Source of the DNA: Nymphaea colorata
Lineage: Eukaryota > Streptophyta > Magnoliopsida > Nymphaeales > Nymphaeaceae
DNA: 64,000 nt
Assembly (NCBI RefSeq): GCF_008831285.2
Contig: NC_045147.1
Span: forward strand, 17,834,854-17,898,853
Reading direction: 5' to 3'
A program made the position numbers and the translations under genes. Of the stretch, positions 1 through 12,774 are shown piece by piece. How positions within the stretch are numbered: the stretch's first letter is position 1; every line of letters begins with the position of its first letter. The notes beneath the pieces were generated by a model. The model was not told where the DNA came from. It saw only the letters and a program-made list of their open reading frames with translations, and did not search any database.

Positions 1-2073
1 ATATTTTTTACTGTTGGGCTTTTTGGCATAGGTTTGCGTGAGACAAACAAAATTTCTGCTGTAAAGATACCTGTTCTTGTTTCTTTAGCTTTCCACTTCC
101 GTCACAACTGGAAATCTTCAAATTAAGAGAAACGGTTCGATGCACAGCTGAGCAGTAGCTAAAACTTGTATGAAATTGTGTTCTAAGATCGACGCTGCGT
201 TGAAGTGGTCGTTGCATTGAGTGCTAGGTTCCTTTGCAAGAATCTACCTCACCTAACCGTTGAAAATAAAGATCTGCCATTTTTCACTTGGTCCAAAACT
301 TATGTAGAGACCAACGCGAACTGATTTATTATGCAGACATGGGATTCATTTTGGGAGCTACTAATGCAGCAATTATGGAGTAGTCGCGAAAGTCATGCTC
401 TTTCATTTTCCTAGAATAAGTCGCTTCTTATAATAAAATCAAATTTTAAAGCATGCCATCATCAGAAAGTATTGTCCTAATCAGTGTGCATCTGTAGGCT
501 AGATGGTCCAACCCATGCCTTGTCCAAATCTGCAGCTGAGCCCAGTTTCGTATGGTTGAGTGTCAATCTTAATGCTGCTTATACTGGGCAGGATCTTATT
601 TGGTCACCAGTACATCAAGATCAACCTGGGATTATTGCACTATCAAACCCTGTACTCGTTGATTATTCAGTTTTTATTAGGCACTTTAGGGAGGTCCTAA
701 CAGTTTTGGGTCCAGGAAAAATGTTCTTATAACCCAAGACTAGCCCATCAACATCCCTAGTCAAGCCTGTCCAAAGACTGGGTCTAGCTCGCCGAGCTTG
801 GCTGATTATCCAACCCTGTCTAGTGACTGTTTTTGGTGTAAACTTCATGGGGTTCATTAGTTTTTCTTGATCAAGACATAATCAATACATTTGTCCTAAT
901 TAATGGATAAAAAGAAGAGACCAATATGAAAGATAATAATCCAGATTGGGAGGGCTGATTTTCTTTATGCCAAACCAGCAAGATTGCTATTTTAGGTAGT
1001 GGACACTGTATGAGGGTAAAGGTTCCACTTTTGGTGAATCCAAACAAGCCAATGGGTTGTTAAAGATTTCAAAAAGCAAGATTATCTTTATCCTGAAAAA
1101 AGTTTTAAATAACAGCCATGTCTCAATTCTTTATTGTTAACTTGGTATCTTTTAAGAGTGGCAAGGGAAAAGTATAGAGACAGTCCCTGAAGTGAGGAGG
1201 GAATATCCCAAATAGCTTTCTTGTCTTTTTACAACAAAATATGTGGGGGTTCAATGATGCATAACCTAATTGTCGCTTCTGGCTAGGAAGTAAACAGATC
1301 GGGTCTCGTCATACTCTCTTCTTAATTGAATTTAGAATAGAATTCGCATAGGCTCAACCAGAAGCAGGTCCAGATATAATTTTTGAGGAGAAAAAAGAAA
1401 AACTCAGCCAATTGTGGGATTGATCTATGAAACACGTTTGGATTCAGATAAATGTAAATCGATCGGTTCTGAAACGAATAGATTCTAAAGCAAGTGAGAC
1501 ATGAAAATGAGTTGGAATAAGTTGGTTCATTTCCATAATCATTTGGGTACAACTTGGCACTGTGCATAACAGATCAGGTACGAGCAAGTTCTAATATACA
1601 ACAGATTTGAGCCGTATGAGAAAAAAACAATCCGGTTCAAGTTAGAATTGGTTAGCCATATGAATAAACACCCATTTGGGTGAAGCAATAGTTCAGTTGA
1701 GTCCAATTAAAATGTCAATAAAATCAGATTTTGATAATCTAATGAAGAAATTCTTTCAAGTTGTACCAAACCTTTCCGGTATGCTTGGCAAACTGACCCA
1801 TAATTTGAAAATTTTCAAAGGGAAGACATCTTTCTTTCGCAGAATTTGCCTTTGCCTTGCCAATGACTTCAACGTTACATGCTGGATTAAGCTAAACTCA
1901 TCTCTTCCCTTGGAACAAGTAGAAATCTGATTTTGGTATAGCAACTGACCGTTCATAGAGTCATGGACCAAGTGAATTTTGATCTGATACCATTGCTCAG
2001 TTCGCGTTTCTATTGGCTTCCGGTATGGCTCTTGTCCATTCTCGAAAAGAAAAAACTCACCGTTAGAAACTCA

Positions 2074-2495
2074 GGCCCTGTTTGAATACGTGGTATTCCA
2101 TTGTAGAAGTGAAACTTCCAGCAAGAAACAAACGTGGAAGAAATCTGCGGAGACTTTTTAACAGGTTCTAGGACTTTGGTACCAAGAATAAAATTCCACA
2201 TAAACATGTATAACTTTGAGCTCGGGTAAAACCTGTTTGTACATCAAGAAAACTTTCATGTACAAATAAACATGAAACTAAAATGTCTAAAACCAAACGT
2301 TCTAAGTCATTACATAAGATGGTGCATATCGGATCTAAAACTTTTGTTTCACCTGAAAGCCACTCGGTATTAAATGCCCAGCATTCTAATACCCCGGTAT
2401 TTAGTACCACTTATTCAAGCGTTACCTCAGTGTCCACTTCTTTATCTTCTGTTAATTATCTGATGTGAAAAATAGAAGGAAGTATTCAAACTGCC
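2074..2495. mobile_element. Candidate MITE with short terminal inverted repeats
   Basis: The left end reads GGCCCTGTTTGAATAC and the right end reads GTATTCAAACTGCC, so the two ends are near-perfect inverted copies about 420 bp apart. GGCCCTGTTTGRA-type ends are common on plant MITEs. No coding capacity is visible between them, and I could not find a clear target-site duplication, so family assignment (hAT or Harbinger type) is open. Confidence 0.4.
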
Positions 2496-3469
2496 AATAA
2501 GATCTTTGTGCACCAAGTTAAATAGATGATTTCGGGCATGTTCTTAGCAGGGATCAGCAGAGCTCCAACTTTTCAATCCCGACAGTTTCAGGAATATGAC
2601 CTCTTGGAGGAAGAAGCCCCACCTGTGTAAGAGCCTGTTTGACTGCATGGAGGAAAACGTCTCTGACATACATAACTTCGAAGAAAAAGTCCCAGCTTTA
2701 ACATGGTATCCTAGAGGATGTCAAGAGAAGTATTATACAGTTGAGACAAAACGGCCCCGCCAGACATAATTCTCCACAATTCAAACTCGCGTGATGATTT
2801 TTGGAGTCTTAAATGCCATGAAAAGAGCTTCGCATTGCCCGGAGATGACAATAGATGCAAGTGGTCATGTCTCGATTCCCAATAGCGGTTTCTCTACTGT
2901 CATGTATGATTAAACTGAAGGCCGTTCATTAGACATATGGCGAATGAGAACAGTTAAAGAGCATCCGAGATTGGTTCATGCTCCTGCTTTACTTTCTTTT
3001 TATTCTTTCTTTTTTCATATCCTTTTTTTTTTTGAAAAAAATTACTTTGAATTCGATCCATTATTGACATCCCTAAACAAATCGATTGAGTCAACATGAT
3101 TATATCAACATGGTCTTTTCGAAGACATGCAATAAAATTGGAACATAGTTATACACGATGCAAACATTCTAATCAACAGTTTGAAGTTACCCTCCTCCAT
3201 TTATGTGGATTGCATTAAAAGTCTATATATTACTTGAGCCAATGGCACTCTGTTGGAGCCACAAGGAACATGGTCTGCAGTTCGGTCAGCCTTTGGAACC
3301 ACCCAGTCTAAGCAAACCATGCCCACCCATTCGATGGGTCCAAAAAGATATCAGTGGGCCCTTGAGTGCAATGTTTTTCTAATTCATTATCCCACAAAAA
3401 TCTCTCCCCCTATTTAAAATCATTCAATGCCCTACACATCTCCAGGTTGAGTTTGACCGTTTCCACGAA

Positions 3470-3505
3470 TATACATACATACATATACATACATATATAC
3501 ATATT
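3470..3505. repeat. (TACA/TA)n microsatellite
   Basis: Imperfect ATAC/ATAT repeat of about 36 bp in AT-rich intergenic sequence. Confidence 0.8.
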
Positions 3506-4399
3506 AGATACAGCATGATTCTAATCGACGAGCTTTTTCATGTTATGTATATAGTTTCAAATCAATGCTTCCCAACCTTATAATTTAGAATTAAGAAGAA
3601 AAATCAAAATTGCTAAGAAAGAGCATAGAGTATTTGGTTTACTGGCTGTACTAAATGCCCTCGAAGTTTATAATTTTCTACGTATTTAGTTGATCTGAAT
3701 CTGACCCCAGTATCTTTAACATATCATCATCTTATAATATAAAGCCAATGAGATGTTGTCTTTTCTTTAAATGCAGAAACCTTTTAAGCTCCGATGCTTA
3801 AACTGGGTCACCATTTCTTTTATTACTGCAGAGGGAACTAAAGAGGTGAAATTTCACGCGTTTGCATACAAACATGAAAAGTTTCCACCTGCATTAGAAT
3901 GTGAAGGATAAGATGTTGGAAGGACAATCCGCTTCGGATTCAATGATTACTTTCTCTGAAAAGTTTTCCCCGTCAAACATGGAAAAAATTCACTTCCTCG
4001 ATTGAGTTCACTACAAGGAAAAGGTCAAGCTGAAACGGTGCTGCCACTCTTCACATCTCTTTCTTGTCTCAAGCTTTCCCATCTGATAAGATCACTAGTG
4101 TTATTGTGATAAAGAACAGATCTTTTGACCAAGCAGCGGGACAAAGTCAAAGGTTATCTGGGTAGTGGCGAGGGCTAGGTTTTATGAGACTCGAGCTCAA
4201 GCTCAAGCCTGGAGAGCCCAGTAGGTCCGGACCATGGAACCTTTGGGTTTGCTTATGGCACTCTCAAACTGTCACACATTGGCCGGAAAAAGAAATCATT
4301 TTCCGGCAAGTCAGAATTTAAAGCCATCAAAGAAAAAGAGAGAAATAGTTAACGAAAAAGGAAAATTGAGGGAAGCCAATAAAAAAAATAAAAAGATAT

Positions 4400-5960
4400 T
4401 TCAATTTTTATTTTTGAAGGGCGGAAGAGGCGCAGAAAAGAGAGGGGTGAGTTTCATACGTTTCTGTAACCAACAGACTGAGAGAGAGAGAGAGAGAGAA
4501 AAGAGAGAGAGAGCAAGAAGAGGAAGAAGGAAAAAACAGAGGCAAGGAAAGAATCCCGTCTCCTCTGTTGGCTGTAGTGTGGTGAGAGCACTGGCTAGAA
4601 GAGCATCCTTTCTACCTAAGTTTCCCGAAGCCCGGAGTTTAGCGGTTTTTCCGGCGGTGGACGCCTCTCTGAGTCTGTTTCTTTCTCTGTGTTGCCCTCT
4701 TCAGAAGGGGAGAGGATTGAACGCCTCCTGATTCCCAAAGAGGTCACGTTTTCTCGGTTTCTCTTTTGGGTTATCGGTTTCGTAAATTCTGACGTAGGTT
4801 TTTTGTTTTTTGGGGCGAAGGGGAAAGTGGGGAGGAAGTTTGGGTGGGTTTAGGTTTTCTTCTGGGGGAAGGGGAGTAGCGGATAGAGGGCGGGGAAGTG
4901 TGTTCGGTTTTCCTCTTGGCTTGGGCATCCGATTTTTGTTTTTCGGGGTAATCGTTGGGTTATTGACTTGTCTTTCTTTCTTTTTGTCTTTCTCGTTGTT
5001 TATCCTCTGGAGGTTGCATCCTGTTTGGTTTCTTTTGGACGACTTTCCCTTCTACTCGCATGGTTTCTTTTAGGGTTTTCTAGTTTTTAGTTTAATTTTG
5101 GTACTGGCTTGCCGGATTTTAGGGTTTCTTCCGCCACTCTTCTCTTGTGGTTCATCGAGAACGGCTGTTAGGCCGTTCTCGCTCGCAAAGAGAATTGCCC
5201 TTCTGAGTTTTGGGGCAATGGGTGGATTGCGCGGCGGTTTGTAGCTATGGCATTGCTGGAAAATGAAGGTGTTGGGGTTTAGATTCGTGGGGTTGGTTTT
5301 TTGACGATCTGCCGGGTGTGGTAGCGCATTCCTCATCGTTTCTCTTCATCTACATCAGGCTCGGTTTCCAGGCATGCTTTCCCTGCCCTGGTTAATGTGG
5401 GGAAGATTTCTGATTCGGTGAAGAGTTGTGTTGTTCCGTGTTACTAAGTTGATGCAAGATTTGGCGTTGGAAGGAGGAATTTATTGCCGGAAAAGTGGAA
5501 ACTGTAGATACTTAGATAAGTTGGGTTGCTTTGCTGATTCATCGAATTCATACGTACCTCTATGTAAAGAAGAATTCATCAGGCTCTCTCCATTTCCAGT
5601 ATCGTCACTCCTCCACCTAGGCACGAGGAGATGATATTAATGTCATTGTTGTCAGAAGGAGGCTTGCCGAGCTGGTGATCGAATGTAAATTTTGGTGAGA
5701 GATTTGGGTCTTCGGTTAATGCCGTTGTGAACGGGATACTATATAGTCTAGTCGTGGTGAAGAAGGCTCTGGCGAAGGTTTAGTCTTCTTGAGTTTTAGA
5801 CATCTAGAACGTGGGGAAGGTTTTGCCCTTGATTTGAGGTTAGGATATTACTAATTTCCCGATTGTACAGACGACACAGTTTCTTTTGCAATGATAGTTT
5901 GTTGAATATACTATTAGTACCTTGTGGTCGCGTGTAACTTGATAATGGTTGAAAAGTGCT
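4400..5960 (+). promoter_or_regulatory. Probable promoter/5' leader region of the vasculin-like gene
   Basis: The stretch changes from AT-rich DNA to a GA microsatellite (about 4480-4499), then to GC-richer, pyrimidine-rich sequence typical of plant leaders. A plausible 3' splice site at the TTGTACAG ending near 5870 suggests a leader intron just upstream of the coding start at 5961. The transcription start and leader exon borders cannot be fixed. A 165-codon open frame at 4234-4731 is low-complexity (Arg/Glu/Lys-rich) and is not called as a gene. Confidence 0.4.
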
Positions 5961-8900
5961 ATGGAGAAAGGTGAGCCAACATTTGTTCCTGAATGGTTGA
6001 AGGCATCCACTGGGAGCTCAGTGGGGGGTGTAAGCACCCCCCACCATCTCAACTCAAATTCCCAATCGGGTAAGTTATATTTCTGCTTCATTATGCCGTT
6101 CATTGTTGGTATTGGCAGCTACTCTTTTGCACATTGTCTGAATTTTATGTTTATCTTCAAATTCATATTTCTATTTGTAGTAATTATATTTTTTTTGCGA
6201 CACTTGTTTCTTCACAGATGACTCTCCTGTCATGCATTTGAGTAGAAATAGATCATCTCATTTGCAGTTCTCCGTTCCAAGTGTTATTGATTATGATGCC
6301 CCCCGTCCTTCCTCATTTGTGGAGAAAAGTTCTACCTCTCATTTTCGTCGGAGTTCTAGTAGTAATGGTAGTTTGATGCATGACAAGGACACTCCATCAT
6401 ATTCACGCACATACAATAGCTTTGGACGGAATCATAGAGGTTACGCTTATGAGCTTGATAAGGATATTGCACGATTTGATCGGAGTAAGGACCGAGAAAG
6501 AGACTGGGAGAAAGATAGAACAACTTTGGGTGATCTTAGGGACAGGGACCGTGATTATGTTGATCCTCTAACCAATAATGTAGTGGGCAGTAGGCTTGAG
6601 AAAGAGACCTTGTGTTGGTCACAATCCACAATTTCTGGGAAAAAGGGTGAGAGGAGCGACAGTAAGGTTAAAAGGCCAGGGAATGATTTGGGAGGTACAA
6701 ATAATGGCTTGGTTAACAGTGGAGGTCTTGTCAGCAGCATGTACAAGGCAACATTTGAAAGGGATTTCCCTTCTCTAGGTTCTGATGACAAGCATGGACG
6801 ATTGGGCACAGGAGCTCCTGATATATGTAGGGTTCCCTCTCCTGGACTCACCACAGTTGCTCAAGGATTGCCATTAGGAAGTGCATCGGTTATTGGTGGT
6901 GATGGCTGGACATCTGCTTTGGTTGAAGTTCCAGTTATAATTGGAAGCAACAGTTCCTTGATTCCATCTGCTCAGCAGACTTCTTCTGTAAATGCAGCTT
7001 CTGTGCCGCCAAACACACATACTGGTCTTAATATGGCTGAAACATTAGCTCAAGCTCCTGCACGTGCTCGGTCTACTCCACAGGTAGTATTCCGATGTAT
7101 TTTGATTTCGATACTGCCTGCAAGAGTCTTCTGTTTTCTGATTCTTTCCCTCCTGTATGCAGCTATCTATTGAGACCCAGAAGCTTGAAGAATTGGCTAT
7201 CAAGCAGTCAAGACAATTGATACCTGTGATACCTTCAATGTCTGCAAAGCTGGTAAGCACATTGTATTGTCCTTTTTCTTTAGCAGATCCAACCAACTGA
7301 TAATTGAAATGTTAGTTGCTAACTGAATCTCCTTGGGAACATAGTGTTATGATTTTCATGCTTGGGAGATTTAAACCCAAATGTATGACTAAGTTCAGCT
7401 TAGTTTTTAAACCCCTGGGGGTGCAAGTGCAGTTAACTGGTAATGATAAAATACTTTAATATGTTCTATGTCCCACCATATTGCTCTTGATTATCAGGTA
7501 GACTTACTTTATGCATGAACTTCCAAGTCTTCCCTAATGCATGCCTGTATGAGTATGCACAGTGTTATGGGTGTCTAATTGATCTCTATAACACGTATCT
7601 GGAAAAAATGTTCCTTGTATACACTTCTTCATTACTTCACTACTCTTTTTTTTTTTGGTTTCTGATCTTTCCACTCCTTTTTTATGTTATCTCAGTTGAT
7701 CTAAACTGCTTGACTTTTGGAAGCTTTTGTTTCCCTTTTTTGTGTTTTGGGGCATGAGGAGAGGAATTGAAGTCTAGTGGATGTGAACCTTGGTGTCTCA
7801 ATGTGCAAAGATGCTATGAGATTTAAGCTAGTGTTTGTGGAGGCCATGAAGCCACTGTATATACATAAATATGTTTTTGTCTTGTGCAAGTTTTTTAGTT
7901 GGTAAAAAAGATTACATGTTTTTTTTTGCATGATCATGGGCATATTTATGCATCCTTCTTCTTTTCCTTCACATTTCTAATTACCATTAATTTTCCATTG
8001 CCTTTAAACTCTAGGATGTTTCTATTTAAATTCTGTTATATGCCTTTCAGTAAAATCAAGCTTGGTGATCTCTGCAATTTACAAATGCATTTGCTTGTTC
8101 GTGTGTAGCCTCCAATGGAAGCTTTCTTGGGTACACTTTTAGATGTAGAATTCTTTGATGAGATGGGAAAAGAACTCCTTGATTAATGTAGGGTAATGTC
8201 GTGAACATAGTTGCTGCAATGATTGACATGCCAGTACTCTCACTGAAGGATTAGGCTAAGAGCCTTGGATATGATGCTTCTTTTGTAGGTCGAGGTGCCT
8301 GGCTATGATGTTTCTTTCTACCTTTTAGGAAACTTGTCAAATGCTAGTTTATGTGAAAATAAAGTACGTGGTGATATGCCAAGGATTTAATGAACTAATG
8401 TAAACTTGTAAAGTCTGTTCTGCAAGTGCGCATACCACTCACCACAAGTATGGATGTGCCAATAAGAAAGGAAGTGCAAGAGACAGTGTCCTAGCCACTT
8501 TTAAATCATGCAAAGAATTTAATAAGGTTAATCAAGCATTGCAGCCAGTTTCTGTGATATGGGAGAATGGATGCTCCAGAATCAAACAAAACATGAGCTA
8601 GGAATGACTGGACTAGAAGTGTACCTTCCATCAGGTTGTGGCTGTGTAAATCCTCAACCGTGGTTGCATATAAATAATACATGTTTTTTATATAAATACC
8701 CTTGCCTGACGCGACATAAATGAGATGTGTGCCAATAAGAAAGGAATTGCAAGATACCATGTCTCATATGTCAATTCATCAAATGTTTGAACAAGTTCTA
8801 TTTGTGGAGCAAATGAGCTATTTTTGTGAAATATTTAAAATTGTTCCGTCTGCTAGCTTTTCATGTTTCGCAATTGTTTGCCAATGCAGCAGGAGAAAAG

Positions 8901-11315
8901 AGATTGTGATCAGAATTAGTTTGTTTTTAGAAATAAAATATTTCAGTTTTATTATTATATTATATAATGTTCCTTCATGGTATCTAAATTTTTCTGTTTC
9001 TTTTGCCTTGTGTACTCTTGTTGCATTAGATGGTTTTCTTGTTTTGTGTTATTTTTTATTTTTAAGGTTTGAGAACCTTTTTTTTTCCTGGTTTTCCTTT
9101 TTCTTTTTTGAATTTGATTCCTTGAAGTTTGATGTGAAAATCATTTTTTTGGAGTCTTCGGACTAAGGCACAGATCCATGGGATATGCAGCTTAGAGGTC
9201 TATAATAAAGAGATGCCTTGGGATCCCACTTTTATGAATGATGGTTAATAGCCTTCAAGCCCGTCTTGAGTGAGCAACTGTCTTTTTCCTATTTTGTGAT
9301 GATTTTCATCTGGGACTCATACAATTGTTCACAATTGGCAACATGGCCTTGGAAGAATGCAATTGAGTAGTTTATTTGATGGAGCTTGGAGGAGAAAGGA
9401 AAAGAGGGGAGGAAAAGATATAATCCCTGGTGTTATATGGAAACTATTTTATATTTATATATGTGCGACTCTAACACTATAGGGTTCATTTGCTGTCTGG
9501 TGGCATGTCACCTCTCTTTTAGTTTTACATGCATAGATGTGCGTGCCTATCTGTATACACATACCAAAACAGGCAGAGTGAAGTGGTGAATCGATCAATG
9601 CTTAAGAAGCTGGATAAATGACCAATTGACCATGATTATATGATACAAATGGAAACATGAAAGAGCAATATCTGTTTGATTTTGATTTTCCAAACTCAGT
9701 GTAGCTGTCCAGCAAAAAAAGAAAGAAAAACATGGGAACATGGTTAGGCTGAAACACAAAAATGAAACAAGAAGTATTAGACAAATGTATAAAGCTGTAG
9801 ACATTTTCTATTTTAAGTTTGAAATATAAATAAAATTGAACTTTTGAACATAGCGCCCCATCTTAAGATCTTTTCCATCTATATAAGTGCAATTCAGAGA
9901 TAAATAAAACGATGTAAAATTATTGCACTTTGTCTATCCTATAACATTCCGTTGAGAATGAATCAAAGGAACTGCAATTTTTTAATTAAATCAATAATGA
10001 AAATATTAAATATTCTGTGACAACTGATTTCTGGAGGCTGAATATATTTCTTCATAATGAGAAGCACCTGTTTTTCATGCATGGTAAATAGTCATAATAA
10101 CATGTCCTGGTGTATGGGCAACAGGTTAATGGTTCATGCTATTTGAAACTCACCTGTCTGACTTTTTTTTTTCTAGCAATGTAGTTACGTATAATTTGTT
10201 CTCTTGTTACTGCTTATGTTACTGCCAGTGATATGGCAAAGAACGTGTTCATTTGAAGTATCTTCAAGACTTTAAGCTTGCTCCCAATGGTTCTGTTATT
10301 CCTATCTAGGCAAGAAAAGCTGTAGTCTGCAGGGTGGGGATGTCACTGTTTCCTTTCATGCAAGCATGATATTTTTTTTTTATTTAATGGGATAACTAAA
10401 ACGGCAGAGGCTCCTCTTTCTAGGTGGTGCCACCTAATTCCTGCCTAGGCATTAGTTTCTGCTAGGCCTTAGGGGTTTCCCCACCTAGGCCCATACGGGT
10501 GCTGTTGCTTACAATATGTAGGTTCTCTAGAAGTGTCTACCAGTAATACTTTTTGGAGTTTATAGATCTTTTGGTGTTCTCAAACCTTTTTCTAGCTTAC
10601 CTGATAAAATGATATTTTGCATTTCCACTTACAACCAAGTGGATTACCTACCTATTGGCCAAGTATGGCATTATATTCTGAAATTCTAGCCTCTTACAAA
10701 AGGTATGAAAAAGATGCCAGTAGTGTCTCCAAATTGTACCATCTTAAAAATGGCATTGCTAACTTGATATTTTTAGTCCCAAAACTGCCTAGGCATACTT
10801 TTTCTGATCCAAGGAATGGGATATAGTGGTATCTTCACTTTGAGTGGCTGACGTGGAAAAAATGCCCGTGGTCTTATAATAAGTATATATGAAGTTATTT
10901 CTCTTTGCAATTACAATAGGCTCTATTTAGGAGAAGGTATTTGCATGGACGTAAATGGAGTTGAAAGAAATTTAGTACTGGATTCCAAGGACAATGATTT
11001 TCAGGACTTGTAGTTACCTCCCTCCCTGTTGGAGTTAATGGTTCCTACACGGATTCAATCTTATGAGTTATAACTCGTCAAGCTTCCTTATTTCATTTGA
11101 AGAACAATTTAATGTAGCGGGGAATTTGGTCTAACAATAAACATAAGACATTTTAGGAACAGATTTTTTTGCATCAAAATCCAGATTGAAATCTACAATG
11201 AGTTCCAATAAAGAAGTTGCATGCTTACTATTAATGAGGGAAAATATCACAAAGAAGTAAGCAGAAAAGAAAAATAAACTACTAAAGAACATTAGAAGGC
11301 TTAAGATGTTTGAGG

Positions 11316-11354
<39 letters not shown>

Positions 11355-12774
11355 GATATGGAGAGAGAGGGAGAGTTTCAGTTGCTAGACTGTTTCCAAA
11401 ACAAGTAGATGTAATTGCCTCCTTCCTGTGAACGAATCGAATGGAAGGAAATGTGGGAATTAGAGGGCCTTATTTCCCGTCCAGAATAATCTGTTCCACC
11501 TAGTTCCTTTTTCCAACTGCTTGCTTCAACTACATGAGGGTGTCCATCAAGGCCAACTGCTTCCGATGCTCTTCCTGGTTCCAACTTCTGTGGCTTCATG
11601 GTACCGGTGCAGCGTAAGTTGAGATACAGCGGCCAAATTCTCACCTAGCCTAATGAGTTTTGTCTCAAGTTGGGGCTGTTTGAAATTTGAATTTACTGAT
11701 GCAGTGTAATGTGATCTAATTAGTTGAAAGCCTCTTTCCAATTCATTTAATCTGTTTGTTGTTTTTTGTTTAAACATTTTTGGATAAATTCACATTAAAT
11801 TTCTTTGCATCTGTGCATCATGGGCAGGCACTTGGCTCCTCAGATAAAGCAAAACCAAAGACAGTGCGACCTGGATCTCTGCTTGTTAACTCCGTACGTG
11901 GACCTGTAAGACCTGATTCTCCCAAGTCATCTCAAGGTGGGAAGCTGCTGGTTCTCAAGCCCAACCGTGAAGTGAATGGAATATCTCCTACTTTGAAAGA
12001 TAGTTTGGCATCTTCAACCAAAGTTCCACTTAACTCTGCCAGTATCTCACCATCAGCTGGATCTGGTTCTAATAACTCAAAATACACAAAGCCTGTGGCA
12101 GATCGTAAATCACCAGTTCTGTCAGCAGGGCAGATATTTGATGAGAAAAGATCCTCTACTCAAGGCCAAAACAGGACTGAGTTCTTCAATTCTCTGAGAA
12201 GGAAGACCGCAAATGCAACAACTTCTTCAGTGCAGCCTAATCACGGTTTGCCCTCTAATGCAGATAAGTTGGAAGTGCAGGATGGTGAGGTTGTCTCTGT
12301 CGATCAGATGAAAGATATCCATGATGCAGATATTGAACCTGCCTTGCAGGACAATGGTGATGTGTGTGAAGAATCGATAAGCATTTTGGGTGATGAAAAG
12401 AAGGATGATGATTTACATGGAATTTCAGTTGCCCCAGAAGAAGAAGAGGCAGCTTTCTTGAGGTCCCTTGGATGGGACGAGGGTGCTGGTGAGGAAGCAT
12501 TGACAGAAGAGGAAATTAATTCCTTCTATGAGGTCATCTCTCTCCCTCTTTCTATCTCTTCTGCACGTGCATTTGTGGTTGATTCTATGTTTATGCATGT
12601 CTACCATCTACTGAAAACAGTTGGTTTTCTCCACAGCTAATGAAGCAAAGGCCATCTGCTTCATTCCATCAGAGAGTTCAGTATTTTAAGGATGGAACTT
12701 CTGAGCCTAATGCAATCAGTAGCGCTGGGAGTACTTCTGGACTGAGCTCATCTGATTCTGAGACTGATGGTTGA
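5961..12774 (+). CDS. Vasculin/GPBP1-like protein, 5 coding exons
   Basis: Proposed exons are 5961-6069, 6218-7083, 7163-7252, 11828-12532 and 12637-12774. All have GT-AG borders, phases agree and the sum is 635 codons plus stop. The ATG at 5961 is the first in frame after an upstream stop. The protein is Ser-rich and largely low-complexity with short conserved blocks: FVPEWLK (residues 8-14), FERDFPSL (216-223), KLLVLKPNRE (394-403), RTEFFNSLRRK (471-481), FLRSLGW followed by LTEEEI (about 562-586), and a C-terminal SSSDSETDG. From memory these match, in the same order, blocks of animal vasculin (GPBP1): FAPAWLN, FEAEDFPSL, MLVIKKGN, SEFLKALKRD, LLKEMGW...LTEDEM and a Ser/Asp tail. GPBP1 is described as a GC-rich-promoter-binding transcription regulator; the same role here is inference. 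An RD/RE-rich stretch lies at about 120-150. Intron 3 is 4.6 kb. The gene model is strong; family assignment is from motif order only. Confidence 0.85.
7253..11827 (+). other. 4.6-kb intron 3 of the vasculin-like gene
   Basis: No exon or other gene is recognised in it. It contains a 40-bp dispersed direct repeat (8453-8490 and 8724-8764, both holding GTGCCAATAAGAAAGGAA), a patch with several CCTAGGC words (10430-10500 and near 10790) of the kind seen in decayed plant repeats, and an AC microsatellite near the 3' end. Confidence 0.6.
11317..11351. repeat. (AC)n microsatellite
   Basis: About 17 uninterrupted CA units inside intron 3 of the vasculin-like gene. Confidence 0.95.

Larger units (their letters stand above)
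1..4200. other. Intergenic, no gene recognised
   Basis: Only short, unrelated open frames occur here on both strands and none resembles a known protein. The stretch is AT-rich, with poly-T runs and one candidate inverted-repeat element near 2.1-2.5 kb. The last kilobase probably holds the promoter of the downstream vasculin-like gene, but I could not place a TATA box or start site confidently. Confidence 0.5.

Noticed and set aside
4234-4731. 165-codon open frame upstream of the vasculin-like gene
   Set aside because: Arg/Glu/Lys-rich translation of a GA microsatellite and leader; no family resemblance and no splice support.
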